Source: Pedobacter sp. ok626
GTDB lineage: Bacteria > Bacteroidota > Bacteroidia > Sphingobacteriales > Sphingobacteriaceae
Reading direction: 5' to 3'
Length of the DNA stretch: 64,000 nucleotides
NCBI RefSeq assembly: GCF_900100435.1
Contig: NZ_FNEX01000001.1
Location: forward strand, 62,001-126,000
Part shown: positions 17,149 through 27,047 of the stretch, in pieces
Layout of the letters: each line of letters opens with the position of its first letter
How positions within the stretch are numbered: position 1 is the first letter of the stretch
The notes under the pieces: generated by a model
Seen by the model: the letters and a program-made list of their open reading frames with translations, nothing else
Database searches by the model: none
Told to the model about the DNA's origin: nothing
Program-made: the position numbers and the translations under genes

Positions 17149-20100
17149 ATGTGTAAGATTTCTACTGTATTTATATACCGGTCTTATTTCTGCATTCCGG
17201 CTAAATTTCTGCGCTCAGCGAAATTGATCCTCATGATCTGGATCGTAGCTTTCATTCAATTCGCTGCTTTAGCGCATGCACAGGCTCGGACGATCTCCGG
17301 GAGTTTTATTCATGGACCTGTTGCTGGTGTCGTAATTATAGGAAAAGTAACTGATGAGAAGAACGTACCCTTAAGGGACGTTAACGTCAAAGTTAAAAAT
17401 ACAAATGTAGCGACCAGGACTAATGAGGAAGGACAATACAAAATTTTAGTAGCTGATGAGAACGCGATTTTGGTTTTCTCATCTATTGGCTATGGATCCA
17501 GGGAAATTACCGTTACAAAGCGAACGGTGATCAATATGGTCTTAAAGCAACTGAACACTGGATTAAATGAAATTGTAGTGATTGGCTACGGTAGCATAAA
17601 CAGAAAAGATATTACCGGATCCATTGGCTCTGTAAATCTAAACGAGGTGCAAAAAGCTCCGGTTACAAACATTATTGACGCCCTTGCCGGACGTGTGGCA
17701 GGTGTTCAGGTGAATAGTTCAGACGGTCAGCCTGGTAATGTGGCCAATATTGTCATTCGCGGTGCCAATTCCCTAAGCCAAAGCAATGCCCCCTTATATG
17801 TAGTGGATGGTTTTCCATTGGAAGACGCTTCGGTAAACTCCATTAATCCAGCAGATATCGAATCAATGGATATCTTAAAGGATGCCTCAGCAACGGCTAT
17901 TTATGGCGCAAGGGGCTCAAATGGTGTAATTGTTATTACAACAAAAAAGGGTAAAATTGGACCACCTGTAGTTTCATTTAATACCTATTATGGTCTGCAG
18001 AAGAATACAAAACGCATGGCGATGCTCGACGCTTATAATTTTGTTAAGCTTCAGCTGGAAACAAATCCCGGTACCACTACACCGATTTTTATTTACCCAG
18101 CACATCCTGATCTGGAATCTTACAGGAATGAACCAACTGTGGATTTACAGAACAGACTTTATCAAAATGGACTCATTGGAAACTATGATCTGGCAGTCAG
18201 AGGGGGGACCGACAAAACTCGTTATTCTATTTCAGGAAACTATATAGATCAAAAAGGAATTATTATCACTTCAGCTTTTAAGCGCTATCAAGCACGAATT
18301 ACCCTCGATCAGACGATAACCGATAAAATTAAAGTTGGTATTACTGCGAATTACGCTTATTCCAATGCTTCCGGATCGCCTATAGCAAAGCAGGGGGTAG
18401 CCACTGGTTTGACCAGTTCTAATGGTTCCGCAGGAATATTATATGGCGTTTGGTCCTGGCCAGCAACGCCTGGAAACTATGTTGGACTTCAGGATCAGGG
18501 CGACGACGGTTATGACCAGCAATTACCGAATGATACAAGGCTGAATCCTATTATTGATCTTCAAAATCAATTGAGGCAAAGTCCTACAACCAATTTATTT
18601 GCAAATGCCTATCTCGAATATAGAATTACGAAAAAACTGACTTTAAAGAGTACTGGTGGTTATACCACTAATAACGCCGAAGCAGATGCATTTTATAACT
18701 CTAAAACTTATTATGGCAGGGATACGATACCCGGCAGGACTACTGTGGGTAATGGGGTAAGTGGTTCTATTAATTATGGAAATTCAACTGTTCTGTCAAA
18801 TGAGAATACACTGGTTTATGATACCAGGATCAATACTAAACACCGTCTGACCATTTTGGGTGGCGCTACGTTTTTGCAGACAAAAACAAGTATTCGTGGT
18901 TTTGCGACGACGCACATTCCTACAGACTATGAAGGATTGGGTTTGAACTCGCTCAATCTGGCGCCAACTTTATGGTCTAGCACTGGAGCGAGCTATAGCG
19001 TTACGGCTGCCAGTTCTTCCATCTCTACGCAGGCCTCTTTTTTGAGTAGAGTGAATTACGCCTACCAGGATCGGTATCTTTTGACAGGGTCTTTTCGTGC
19101 GGATGGCTCTTCTAAATTTTCTCCCGGCAACAAATGGGGGTATTTTTCATCGGGAGCATTCGCCTGGCGGATCATAAATGAGAATTTTATGAAAAACATC
19201 AAAACCATTTCAGATGCTAAAATCAGAATGGGTTACGGCGAGACGGGAAATAACCGGGTTGGTGATTTCGATTATCTGCCACGTTTGGGCTTCGCCTCAG
19301 CAACTAGTTTTACAGGTTATACCTACAACAATCAGGCTGGGGGATCGGGCGCAACGATTGGGAACATCGGTAATCCGGATTTAAAATGGGAAACTACTGC
19401 AATGTCGAATGTTGGGATAGATTTAGGTCTATTTGAACAACGCATTCAGCTTACCGCAGATTGGTATAAAAAAACAACCAGTAATTTATTATTGAATGCT
19501 AATGTCCCGCTTACACTTGGGGTTTCTAATGCCATCCAGAATGTTGGGAAAATGCAGAATACCGGGCTGGAGTTTACGGTTACCACAGCAAATATTAATG
19601 GACCTAAATTTTCCTGGTCTAGTTCATTCAACATTAGCTTCAACCGCAATAAACTATTGGCCCTTACTGAGGGAGCCTCTTATTTAACGCTTCCATCCCA
19701 AACCATTGTAGGTTTAGGCCAGCTGAATACTTATAATAGTTTGTCACCATATATTTCTATAGTGGGGCAGCCTGTTGGACAAATGTATGGTGTAGTATTC
19801 GATGGTTTATATCAGTATGCTGATTTTGATAAAATGCCAAATGGAACTTATAAGCTAAAGCCTGGAATACCTTATTATACATCGGCCGCGACACCACAAC
19901 CTGGTTGGGGGAAGTATAAAGATTTGAACAATGATGGGGTGATTGACCCCAAGGATTATACAATTATAGGACGTGGACTACCTATTCATACAGGCGGTTT
20001 TACCAACAATTTCAAATATCAGAATTTTGATTTAAATGTGTTCTTACAGTGGTCGTATGGTAATGATCTGATCAATGCGAACCGGATCGTTTTTGAAGCG

Positions 20101-20481
20101 CCGGCAGATGGTACCTATAAATTGATTAACCTGATGGCCACGATGGAGAACCGTTGGTCGCCGACCAATCAGCATACCGATATCCCTGTTGGAGTGGGTA
20201 CTAATTATGCAGGATATAATTCAAGAGTGATTGAAGATGGTTCGTATTTACGACTAAAAACAGTATCGATGGGCTATAATCTGTCTGCTAATTGGTTGAA
20301 AAGTATAAAGATATCGGCGTTCAGGTTATATGTTACCGCTCAAAACTTATATACGTGGACAAAATACAGCGGCGCTGATCCTGATGTATCAGTAAGAAAT
20401 ACTGTTCAATCACCTGGGTTTGACTATATGGCTTATCCAATGCCAAGAACTGTTGTATTTGGATTTAACGCGACCTTTTAA
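17149..20481 (+). CDS. SusC/RagA-type TonB-dependent transporter
   Basis: 1110-residue SusC-family outer-membrane importer. It has a long N-terminal region with a signal segment ending LAHAQ, a carboxypeptidase-regulatory-like domain (VIIGKVTDEKNVPLRDVNVKV.., about 62-145), a plug with GYGSINRKDITGSI, VNSS, IVIRGANS, LYVVDGFP and NPADIESMDILKDASATAIYG, and a C-terminal barrel ending NATF. No STN domain is present, in agreement with control by the divergent GntR regulator instead of a sigma/anti-sigma pair. It pairs with the SusD encoded 17 bp downstream. Confidence 0.96.
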   Translation: MCKISTVFIYRSYFCIPAKFLRSAKLILMIWIVAFIQFAALAHAQARTISGSFIHGPVAGVVIIGKVTDEKNVPLRDVNVKVKNTNVATRTNEEGQYKILVADENAILVFSSIGYGSREITVTKRTVINMVLKQLNTGLNEIVVIGYGSINRKDITGSIGSVNLNEVQKAPVTNIIDALAGRVAGVQVNSSDGQPGNVANIVIRGANSLSQSNAPLYVVDGFPLEDASVNSINPADIESMDILKDASATAIYGARGSNGVIVITTKKGKIGPPVVSFNTYYGLQKNTKRMAMLDAYNFVKLQLETNPGTTTPIFIYPAHPDLESYRNEPTVDLQNRLYQNGLIGNYDLAVRGGTDKTRYSISGNYIDQKGIIITSAFKRYQARITLDQTITDKIKVGITANYAYSNASGSPIAKQGVATGLTSSNGSAGILYGVWSWPATPGNYVGLQDQGDDGYDQQLPNDTRLNPIIDLQNQLRQSPTTNLFANAYLEYRITKKLTLKSTGGYTTNNAEADAFYNSKTYYGRDTIPGRTTVGNGVSGSINYGNSTVLSNENTLVYDTRINTKHRLTILGGATFLQTKTSIRGFATTHIPTDYEGLGLNSLNLAPTLWSSTGASYSVTAASSSISTQASFLSRVNYAYQDRYLLTGSFRADGSSKFSPGNKWGYFSSGAFAWRIINENFMKNIKTISDAKIRMGYGETGNNRVGDFDYLPRLGFASATSFTGYTYNNQAGGSGATIGNIGNPDLKWETTAMSNVGIDLGLFEQRIQLTADWYKKTTSNLLLNANVPLTLGVSNAIQNVGKMQNTGLEFTVTTANINGPKFSWSSSFNISFNRNKLLALTEGASYLTLPSQTIVGLGQLNTYNSLSPYISIVGQPVGQMYGVVFDGLYQYADFDKMPNGTYKLKPGIPYYTSAATPQPGWGKYKDLNNDGVIDPKDYTIIGRGLPIHTGGFTNNFKYQNFDLNVFLQWSYGNDLINANRIVFEAPADGTYKLINLMATMENRWSPTNQHTDIPVGVGTNYAGYNSRVIEDGSYLRLKTVSMGYNLSANWLKSIKISAFRLYVTAQNLYTWTKYSGADPDVSVRNTVQSPGFDYMAYPMPRTVVFGFNATF

Positions 20482-20498
20482 CTGAAAAATTGATTGTT

Positions 20499-22106
20499 AT
20501 GAAACTAAAATATGTAATTCTCATTCTGGTTATGGCGGGCTTAACATCTTGCAAGGATTTTTTAGATACCAAACCAACCAGTTTTATTACGCCTGGAAAT
20601 TATTATTCAACGGGTACACAATTACAAACGGCACTCAACAGTGTTTATGATGTGATTACAAATGGCGGAGCACTGTATGGTTTTAATGCTGATATGCTTT
20701 TTAGGTGGGCATATACCTGCGATGAAAGTACAGCCCGCCTTTATCCTGAAAATACATTTTCCTATGACTCTGGCTCCAATAGTGCCAGGTTGGCCTGGCA
20801 GGCATTGTACGCCGGAATTGAAAGAGCAAATTTGTTGCTCGCAAATTTAGATAATGCTAGTGTAGACCAAGGGCAAAAAAACATTATAAAAGGGCAAGCC
20901 CTGTTTTTACGTGGTTACTTTTATTATTTGCTGGTGGTTTGTTATGGCGATGTACCCTTAATTATCGAGCCTACACAGTCGGTAACAGGTGACGTGAGTG
21001 TGGCCAGAACTCCTGTTAAGGAAGTTTATGCACAAATATTAAGTGATATGACTAAAGCAGAGGAATTACTTGGCAAGGCGAACTTTACAGCGAAATCATT
21101 GGGATATGCTGAAAAAGTTACTGTAGATGCTGTACAAGGATTTTTGGCAAAAGTTTGTTTGACTATGGCTAGTCCCGGTGCATCAGGAACACCTGTAGAT
21201 GTTTCTAAATATGGGGATGCGATAACCTGGGCTGACAAACTAATTACTTCAGCTGATCATACACTTATTTCGGATTACAAACAGGTATTTATCAATTTAA
21301 TGCAGGATAAATACGATGTAAGAGAATCGATTTGGGAGGCTGGTTTATATGGTACAAGCAGTACTGAAGGAAGTAACTACACGATGCTTATTGGCATAAC
21401 GAATAGTCCTGGCGGCGGACAAGCAGCCTACGTCACAAAAAAACTTGTAGACTCCTATGCCGTATGGGATTCTGTTAGGTCGAACTGGAATTGTCCTAAG
21501 TTCTTTTACAAAGCTGTGCCGGTCAATTTTTCACCAGTAACTACCCCTGTAACTAGTCCCTGGTACATCCAAGCTGGAAAGTTTCGCAGAATGTACGAAA
21601 GCACTTTTGTGGGATTAGGTGGAACTGGTCAAAGTGCTTACAATTCTACAAATGTCCCGTTATTAAGACTAGCAGATGTTTACTTAATGAAAGCGGAAGC
21701 CGAAAATCAAGTGAATGGAGCAACGAAAGCTGCTTATGATGCAGTCAATGCCGTAAGAAGAAGGGCATTTAAAGTACCTATAAATCTACCGAATGCGGTT
21801 TGCGATCTGACCCCCAACTTAGATAAAAATGCATTTATGGACTCCATAAAAGTAGAAAGAATGAGGGAACTCTGTTTTGAAGGCATCAGAAAATGGGACC
21901 AGGTACGTTGGGGAAGTTTTGTAACAGATATGCAAAATCTATTGGTGCAGGCAAATGCAACCTTTCCTTCAGGTACACCAGCAGGGTTAAATCCAAATAT
22001 GATCAGGACTATACTTCCTGCTGTAAGTCAAAAACATTTTTTACTACCTATACCTAGTCTTGAATTGCAGTTAAATAATAAACTAACACAGAACCCAGGT
22101 TGGTAA
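20499..22106 (+). CDS. SusD/RagB-family surface nutrient-binding lipoprotein
   Basis: 535-residue SusD-like lipoprotein with signal and lipobox MAGLTSC (cysteine near residue 18, then KDFLDTKPTS). TPR-like helices (ALFLRGYFYYLLVVCYGDVPLI) and the C-terminal ERMRELCFEGIRKWDQVRWG motif are typical. ATG 20499 (MKLKYVILI) is used instead of an upstream in-frame TTG at 20490. It is the glycan-capturing lid of the preceding SusC. Confidence 0.95.
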   Translation: MKLKYVILILVMAGLTSCKDFLDTKPTSFITPGNYYSTGTQLQTALNSVYDVITNGGALYGFNADMLFRWAYTCDESTARLYPENTFSYDSGSNSARLAWQALYAGIERANLLLANLDNASVDQGQKNIIKGQALFLRGYFYYLLVVCYGDVPLIIEPTQSVTGDVSVARTPVKEVYAQILSDMTKAEELLGKANFTAKSLGYAEKVTVDAVQGFLAKVCLTMASPGASGTPVDVSKYGDAITWADKLITSADHTLISDYKQVFINLMQDKYDVRESIWEAGLYGTSSTEGSNYTMLIGITNSPGGGQAAYVTKKLVDSYAVWDSVRSNWNCPKFFYKAVPVNFSPVTTPVTSPWYIQAGKFRRMYESTFVGLGGTGQSAYNSTNVPLLRLADVYLMKAEAENQVNGATKAAYDAVNAVRRRAFKVPINLPNAVCDLTPNLDKNAFMDSIKVERMRELCFEGIRKWDQVRWGSFVTDMQNLLVQANATFPSGTPAGLNPNMIRTILPAVSQKHFLLPIPSLELQLNNKLTQNPGW

Positions 22107-22131
22107 GCAACACATTTAATAAATAAAAGAG

Positions 22132-23070
22132 ATGAAATATATTTTTTATGCACTCCTGTGCTGCTTGTTTTTGAATGCCTGCAGCAAAAAGATAGAAGTA
22201 GATAATCCTGAAAGTTTGACCGTTTCCGTAGATCCGGCGCATTTAAAGAATGATACGCTTTATTATAAGGTTGGTGATACAGCTAAGTTCTTCATGAGCG
22301 GAAACGCAGGCCATATTTTATTTTACAGTGGGGAGATTGGACGTAATTATCTGTATGCTAATCGCACAGTTGCTCAAGGCATTCCACAACTCGTATTTAC
22401 GTCAAATGCGCAGACTGGTACACAAGCAAATACCCTCCAGGTTTTGGCTACAAATAAATTGGCCAAGCTTGACGAAGAACATATTGTTGCGGCCAACTGG
22501 ACGAATATTACGAGCCGGGCCACACTTTCAATTGGTAGTGGGGCAGTCGCGAGCGGAACCATCAATATGGCCGATTTAATTACCGGTACATCCGATTCAC
22601 TATTTATTGCTTTTAAATATACTGGGCTTACGGGAACCGCTCAAAGAACATGGACCATCACTAATTTAACGGTAAATAATGTTTTGCCCGATGGCAATAT
22701 TGTACCTCAAGTCACGCTTGCTGCAGATTTGAACTACTGGACAAAACTTAAAATAGGTAGCTCTACTGCTAATTGGGTGCCCACAGCAACACAATTGCAA
22801 GTTGTTGGTGGTACTGCCACTGCACCTAATAATATATCCTGGGTAGTCAGCAAGCCTATATATGTAAGCAGAATTAATCCCGATGTGCCAGTAGTTGTGA
22901 AACCACTGGCTGGTGAAATTCCTGTATATACAATTGCCGGTAAAACGTATAGCGGCTATAATTATCAATACAATACGAAAGGAACATATGCCGCTACGAT
23001 AGTTGTGTACAACAATTCTATTGATGAACAAAAGACGGTGATCAAACAGTTTATTATTAAAGTGCTTTAG
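22132..23070 (+). CDS. DUF5017-like surface lipoprotein
   Basis: 312 residues with a lipoprotein signal (CCLFLNACSKK, lipidation near residue 17). The segment GDTAKFFMSGNAGHILFYSGEIGRNY and the beta-rich remainder match the DUF5017 type found right after susCD in Bacteroidota PULs, where SusE/SusF-like surface glycan-binding proteins normally sit. A C-terminal YAATIVVYNNS..IIKVL strand may be part of a PKD/Ig-like fold. It probably adds glycan affinity at the cell surface. The ligand is unknown. Confidence 0.72.
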   Translation: MKYIFYALLCCLFLNACSKKIEVDNPESLTVSVDPAHLKNDTLYYKVGDTAKFFMSGNAGHILFYSGEIGRNYLYANRTVAQGIPQLVFTSNAQTGTQANTLQVLATNKLAKLDEEHIVAANWTNITSRATLSIGSGAVASGTINMADLITGTSDSLFIAFKYTGLTGTAQRTWTITNLTVNNVLPDGNIVPQVTLAADLNYWTKLKIGSSTANWVPTATQLQVVGGTATAPNNISWVVSKPIYVSRINPDVPVVVKPLAGEIPVYTIAGKTYSGYNYQYNTKGTYAATIVVYNNSIDEQKTVIKQFIIKVL

Positions 23071-23103
23071 AGCCTGTTTTTTAAGAATTTAATTGCCTAA
23101 CTC

Positions 23104-24132
23104 ATGAAGTGCACATTTTATACCTTATTTATGCTGGTCTCCTTACTAGGAACTGCAGTTGCCCAGTCGGGTAAAATCTCTTCAAAGGCGGCACCTTTCG
23201 GTATCAATCTGGCAGGTGGTGAATTTGGAAAATCCAATGGGCTTTATAATAATGATTACGCCTATCCCACAACTAAAAGTATGGACCAGGTAAAGTCTCA
23301 AGGGTTTAAATTGATTCGAATTCCATTTGTATGGGAGAGAATACAACCTGTTTTAGCTGAAGATCTGGATCTTCAGGAAGTAGAGAAAATCAGGAAAGTT
23401 GTAGTTGAAGCACAGGAAAGAGGTTTACTTGTGATCCTGGATATGCACAATTATTGCCGAAGAAATATAAAAGGAGAATTGAAACTGATCAATTCCCCAG
23501 GATTGCCCATTGAAAATATTGCAGATGCCTGGATGAAAATCGCTGAAAAATTTAAACAGCATCGGAATATATGGGGATATGGAATCATGAATGAACCTCA
23601 TGATATGCTTTCAAAAACTGATTGGTTTGATATTGCCCAAGCTGTCATCACTAAGATTCGGAAGGTGGATGTTAGGACAACTATTTTAATTGGTGGTGAT
23701 AGCTGGAGCTCGGCCGAGAGATGGGTTCAATACAGTGATCATTTAAAGAAATTAAGAGATCCTGCTCAGCGTATTATTTATGAGGCGCATGTATATTTTG
23801 ACCGGGATGCATCAGGTAAATATAAAGGTACTTATGATGAGGAAAGGGCTAGCCCGGAGACTGGTGTTTTACGTGTTGCTCCATTTGTAAAATGGTTAAA
23901 GGAAAATAAGCTCAGGGGTTTTTTAGGTGAATATGGTGTGCCGGATGACGATCCAAGGTGGCTGGTGACGCTGGATAATTTTTTAGGCTACCTGAAACAA
24001 AATCGTATAAACGGCACCTATTGGGCTGCCGGTGCAAGATGGGGGACCTATAGATTATCCGTAGCACCACGCAATGGTGTAGAAAGGCCTCAGATGAAGG
24101 TTTTGTCGAAGTACTTGTTTGCTGATAAATAG
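23104..24132 (+). CDS. GH5 family endoglycosidase
   Basis: 342 residues. A signal peptide ends GTAVAQ, then a single GH5 (cellulase-type) barrel. The acid/base glutamate is in IMNEPHD (E164), the nucleophile candidate is in FLGEYGVP (E276), and supporting residues lie in FKLIRIPFVWERI, LDMHNY and YEAHVYFD (H229). The family covers beta-1,4-glucanases, mannanases and xyloglucanases, and the subfamily cannot be fixed by eye. Its place between DUF5017 and an esterase makes it the main backbone-cutting enzyme of the operon together with GH16. Confidence 0.92.
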   Translation: MKCTFYTLFMLVSLLGTAVAQSGKISSKAAPFGINLAGGEFGKSNGLYNNDYAYPTTKSMDQVKSQGFKLIRIPFVWERIQPVLAEDLDLQEVEKIRKVVVEAQERGLLVILDMHNYCRRNIKGELKLINSPGLPIENIADAWMKIAEKFKQHRNIWGYGIMNEPHDMLSKTDWFDIAQAVITKIRKVDVRTTILIGGDSWSSAERWVQYSDHLKKLRDPAQRIIYEAHVYFDRDASGKYKGTYDEERASPETGVLRVAPFVKWLKENKLRGFLGEYGVPDDDPRWLVTLDNFLGYLKQNRINGTYWAAGARWGTYRLSVAPRNGVERPQMKVLSKYLFADK

Positions 24133-24141
24133 AATATACTT

Positions 24142-25662
24142 ATGAAGATAATTAGGTTAACGTTTTTTAATATCATTGCTCTTTTATGGATTTTGACAAC
24201 AGGTCAAGTTCAAGCGGCCATCGTATTGCCCCAGCTGGTTGGAGATAATATGATCATTCAAAGAGACATCAAAGTGCCCGTTTGGGGTTGGGCTACTGCC
24301 GGTGAGAAGATCTCCGTAAATTTTAAAAATGAAAGTTACAGGGCTGTGGCGGGAGCCGATGGTAAATGGGCTGTAACGTTAAAGGAGAGCCTACATGGAG
24401 GACCTTATCAGATGACTATTGAAGGTGCTGCCGAGGTACTGAAGATCAAGAATATCCTGATTGGGGATGTTTGGGTCTGCTCTGGGCAATCCAATATGGC
24501 TTTTAGCTTTAACGCTCTTAAAACCTTGTATCCTGATGATGTAGTGATTAGAAATAGCTATGACGAGGAAATAGCAGCGGCTGCAAATGACAATATTCGT
24601 CAGATTATAGTGAATCGCAACTATAGTGCTGCGCCACAAAGTACAGTAAAAATGACAGGATGGAAGATTGCAGGGCCAAACACCATCATGTCATTTAGTT
24701 CCGTAGCTTATTTTTTTGCAAAGCATTTGTATGAAAAATATAATGTTCCAATCGGATTGATCAACGCTAGTTATGGTGGAACTCCTGCGGAAGCCTGGAT
24801 GAGTGCAGACGCATTGAAAAAGTTTCCTCAATTTTCGAAAACAATCCGTTTTTTGAAGGATACGGCTGCCTTAACAAGTAAAGTGAATTTATATAATGCT
24901 GTGTTGCCGACCGTATTGTTCAATGCTATGATCAATCCGATTATCTCTTATGGAATTAAAGGCGTTTTATGGTACCAGGGTGAAAACAATCAACTGCGTG
25001 GGTATGAATATCGCGATCTTTTTCCTGCATTAATCAACGATTGGCGATCGAGATGGGGACAAGGTAACTTCCCTTTTATTTACCAGCAACTGGTTAATTT
25101 TAAAGAGGTATCAAAAGTACCAGTGGAGGCGTATTGGGCCGAGCTAAGGGAAGCCCAACTGATGACTTTGTCGAAACAGGTTAATACTGCGATGGCTGTA
25201 GGTATCGACCTGGGGATTGCCAATAATATCCATCCGCCAAATAAAAAAGATGTGGGTGAACGTTTGGCACTTGCTGCAATGAAAATTGCCTATAAAGAAA
25301 CCAATTTGGTGACTTCTGGTCCTTTGTATCAGTCGATGCGCGTTGATAATGATAAAATCATCATTAGTTTCAGCAATATTGGTCAGGGCTTAGTAGCTAA
25401 GGGGGGAAGTGCTTTAAAGTACTTTTCGATAGCTGGTGCTGATAAGAAATTTGTTTGGGCCTTAGCAGTAATCAAGGGTAACCAGGTGATTGTATCCAGC
25501 GAGCAGATACCAGATCCGGTAGCGGTAAGATATGCCTGGGCAAACAATCCTGAGGGCTGTAACCTGACTAATATAGAAGGTTTGCCAGCATCGCCATTCC
25601 GTACAGATAACTGGCCAGGACTTTCGGCCAAAACAGTATATGTAAATAATGATATTCCATAA
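24142..25662 (+). CDS. Sialate O-acetylesterase-like SGNH carbohydrate esterase
   Basis: 506 residues with signal peptide (about 1-26). An N-terminal beta-sandwich (VLPQLVGDNMIIQRDIKVPVWGWA) precedes an SGNH-type hydrolase core with WVCSGQSNM (nucleophile serine about 117) and, toward the C-terminus, NNIHPPNKKDVGERLA, which holds the catalytic histidine. Family members remove O-acetyl groups from sialic acid or from plant glycans such as xylan. Without sialidase genes nearby, de-acetylation of a plant or algal glycan is the better guess. It begins 9 bp after the GH5 gene. Confidence 0.9.
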   Translation: MKIIRLTFFNIIALLWILTTGQVQAAIVLPQLVGDNMIIQRDIKVPVWGWATAGEKISVNFKNESYRAVAGADGKWAVTLKESLHGGPYQMTIEGAAEVLKIKNILIGDVWVCSGQSNMAFSFNALKTLYPDDVVIRNSYDEEIAAAANDNIRQIIVNRNYSAAPQSTVKMTGWKIAGPNTIMSFSSVAYFFAKHLYEKYNVPIGLINASYGGTPAEAWMSADALKKFPQFSKTIRFLKDTAALTSKVNLYNAVLPTVLFNAMINPIISYGIKGVLWYQGENNQLRGYEYRDLFPALINDWRSRWGQGNFPFIYQQLVNFKEVSKVPVEAYWAELREAQLMTLSKQVNTAMAVGIDLGIANNIHPPNKKDVGERLALAAMKIAYKETNLVTSGPLYQSMRVDNDKIIISFSNIGQGLVAKGGSALKYFSIAGADKKFVWALAVIKGNQVIVSSEQIPDPVAVRYAWANNPEGCNLTNIEGLPASPFRTDNWPGLSAKTVYVNNDIP

Positions 25663-25703
25663 TTTTTCAATTGAAAGCACACATAAAATTACCAGAATAC
25701 AGG

Positions 25704-27047
25704 ATGTCAAAGCAAAATATTAAATATAAGGGTTGGGATGTTATTGCCTTGAAAAACAAATGGATGACTGTTTGCGTGGCGCCTAATTTGGGCGGAAGGA
25801 TTATCCAATTGGGATTGATGGAAGAGGAATTACTTTTTAATAATGTAAATCTTCATGGAGTCGATATTGCTTCGGCTGGGTTTAAAGAAAAAACCAATTG
25901 GTTAAACTTTGGCGGAGAAAAAATATGGCCGGCTCCCCAGGGATGGGATTCAGAGCAGCAGTGGCCAGGGCCACCTGATGTCATTTTGGATGGCGGTTTT
26001 TATAGTGTTTCTACAGATAATTCCGATTCTACAGCAGGAGATCAAGTGAGTTTAAAGAGTGATGTTGACCCTTATACCGGTTTGCAAATCCTTAAAGATA
26101 TTACCCTTTCCGAGGATTCTTCCAAAATTTTGGTTAAAGCAACTTTTATTAATAAAAGCAATAAAGCTAAAGTATGGTCTATATGGCCGGTTATTCAATT
26201 GGATACTCCTGATATCACTACCATAGATAGATATAAGATCATCTGCCCGTTAAATCCAAAAAGTAAGTTCAAAGATGGATTTCAGGTCATGCATGGATTG
26301 GTGAACAGCCCACAATACAAGGTCAACAGTTCGGGTAATTTTCAAGTAACTAATCAGTATTTGGTTGGGAAAGTAGGTTTAGACGCTGATGCAAACTGGG
26401 TTGCATTTTGTGATAAGAAAATTGGAAATGTGTTGATCGCAACATTTGAATATGATAAGAAAGCTATTTATCCTGAGGATACTTCTGTTCAGATATGGGT
26501 GCAGGGCAAAGGACTGGTGTACTCTAGAAATAGGGTTAATGAATATTTCGAAGATCCCAGTAAGAATTTTCCATATATGGAAATAGAATTATTATCTCCA
26601 CTATGTGAAATGCAACCTGATAGTCAGATGACGTTCGAATATCAAATGCTCTTGTGCAAGATTCCGGAAGAAACTGAGGTCATCACAATGAACGATGTTG
26701 GTGTAATCAGCTCATTTATGACGATCGATGTAAGCGACAGTTGCATTCAGATTAAAGGTAAATACGGAGTTTTTAAGGAAGGTGTTTTGAAACTGGTTTT
26801 AAATTATGACGACGTAGAAACCATATTGAGGAAGGAGCCATTAATAGAACTAGAGGTGTCTCCTGCAAAGGGCATCGACTTAGCTGTCGAGCTTTCTGAT
26901 GCCCTAGGTTTTGAAGGGAATGAAGTGAGTCTATCATTGCAATTTTTTGATTTAAACAATACTTATTGCGGAGATTTAGATCATTGTACGATGTTAAGCA
27001 GGAATAAGGAAATCAAAAACAATACGGAAAAGACATATGAAAAGTAA
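25704..27047 (+). CDS. DUF4380-like cytoplasmic protein, mutarotase-like
   Basis: About 447 residues with no signal peptide. The N-terminal 300 residues (WMTVCVAPNLGGRIIQLGL, TNWLNFGGEKIWPAPQGW, SIWPVIQLDTPD) look like DUF4380, a beta-sandwich related to aldose epimerases. The last 100-130 residues form a further beta-rich part that I do not recognise. ATG 25704 (MSKQNIKY) is preferred over TTG 25671. The 3' end overlaps the MFS transporter start by 11 bp. Lack of export and tight coupling to a sugar transporter suggest an intracellular sugar mutarotase or epimerase (inference). Confidence 0.68.
   Translation: MSKQNIKYKGWDVIALKNKWMTVCVAPNLGGRIIQLGLMEEELLFNNVNLHGVDIASAGFKEKTNWLNFGGEKIWPAPQGWDSEQQWPGPPDVILDGGFYSVSTDNSDSTAGDQVSLKSDVDPYTGLQILKDITLSEDSSKILVKATFINKSNKAKVWSIWPVIQLDTPDITTIDRYKIICPLNPKSKFKDGFQVMHGLVNSPQYKVNSSGNFQVTNQYLVGKVGLDADANWVAFCDKKIGNVLIATFEYDKKAIYPEDTSVQIWVQGKGLVYSRNRVNEYFEDPSKNFPYMEIELLSPLCEMQPDSQMTFEYQMLLCKIPEETEVITMNDVGVISSFMTIDVSDSCIQIKGKYGVFKEGVLKLVLNYDDVETILRKEPLIELEVSPAKGIDLAVELSDALGFEGNEVSLSLQFFDLNNTYCGDLDHCTMLSRNKEIKNNTEKTYEK

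Noticed and set aside
24142..25662. Sialic acid catabolism locus, suggested by the sialate O-acetylesterase-like gene
   Set aside because: No sialidase, lyase, epimerase or transporter of sialic acid is nearby; the family also deacetylates other glycans.
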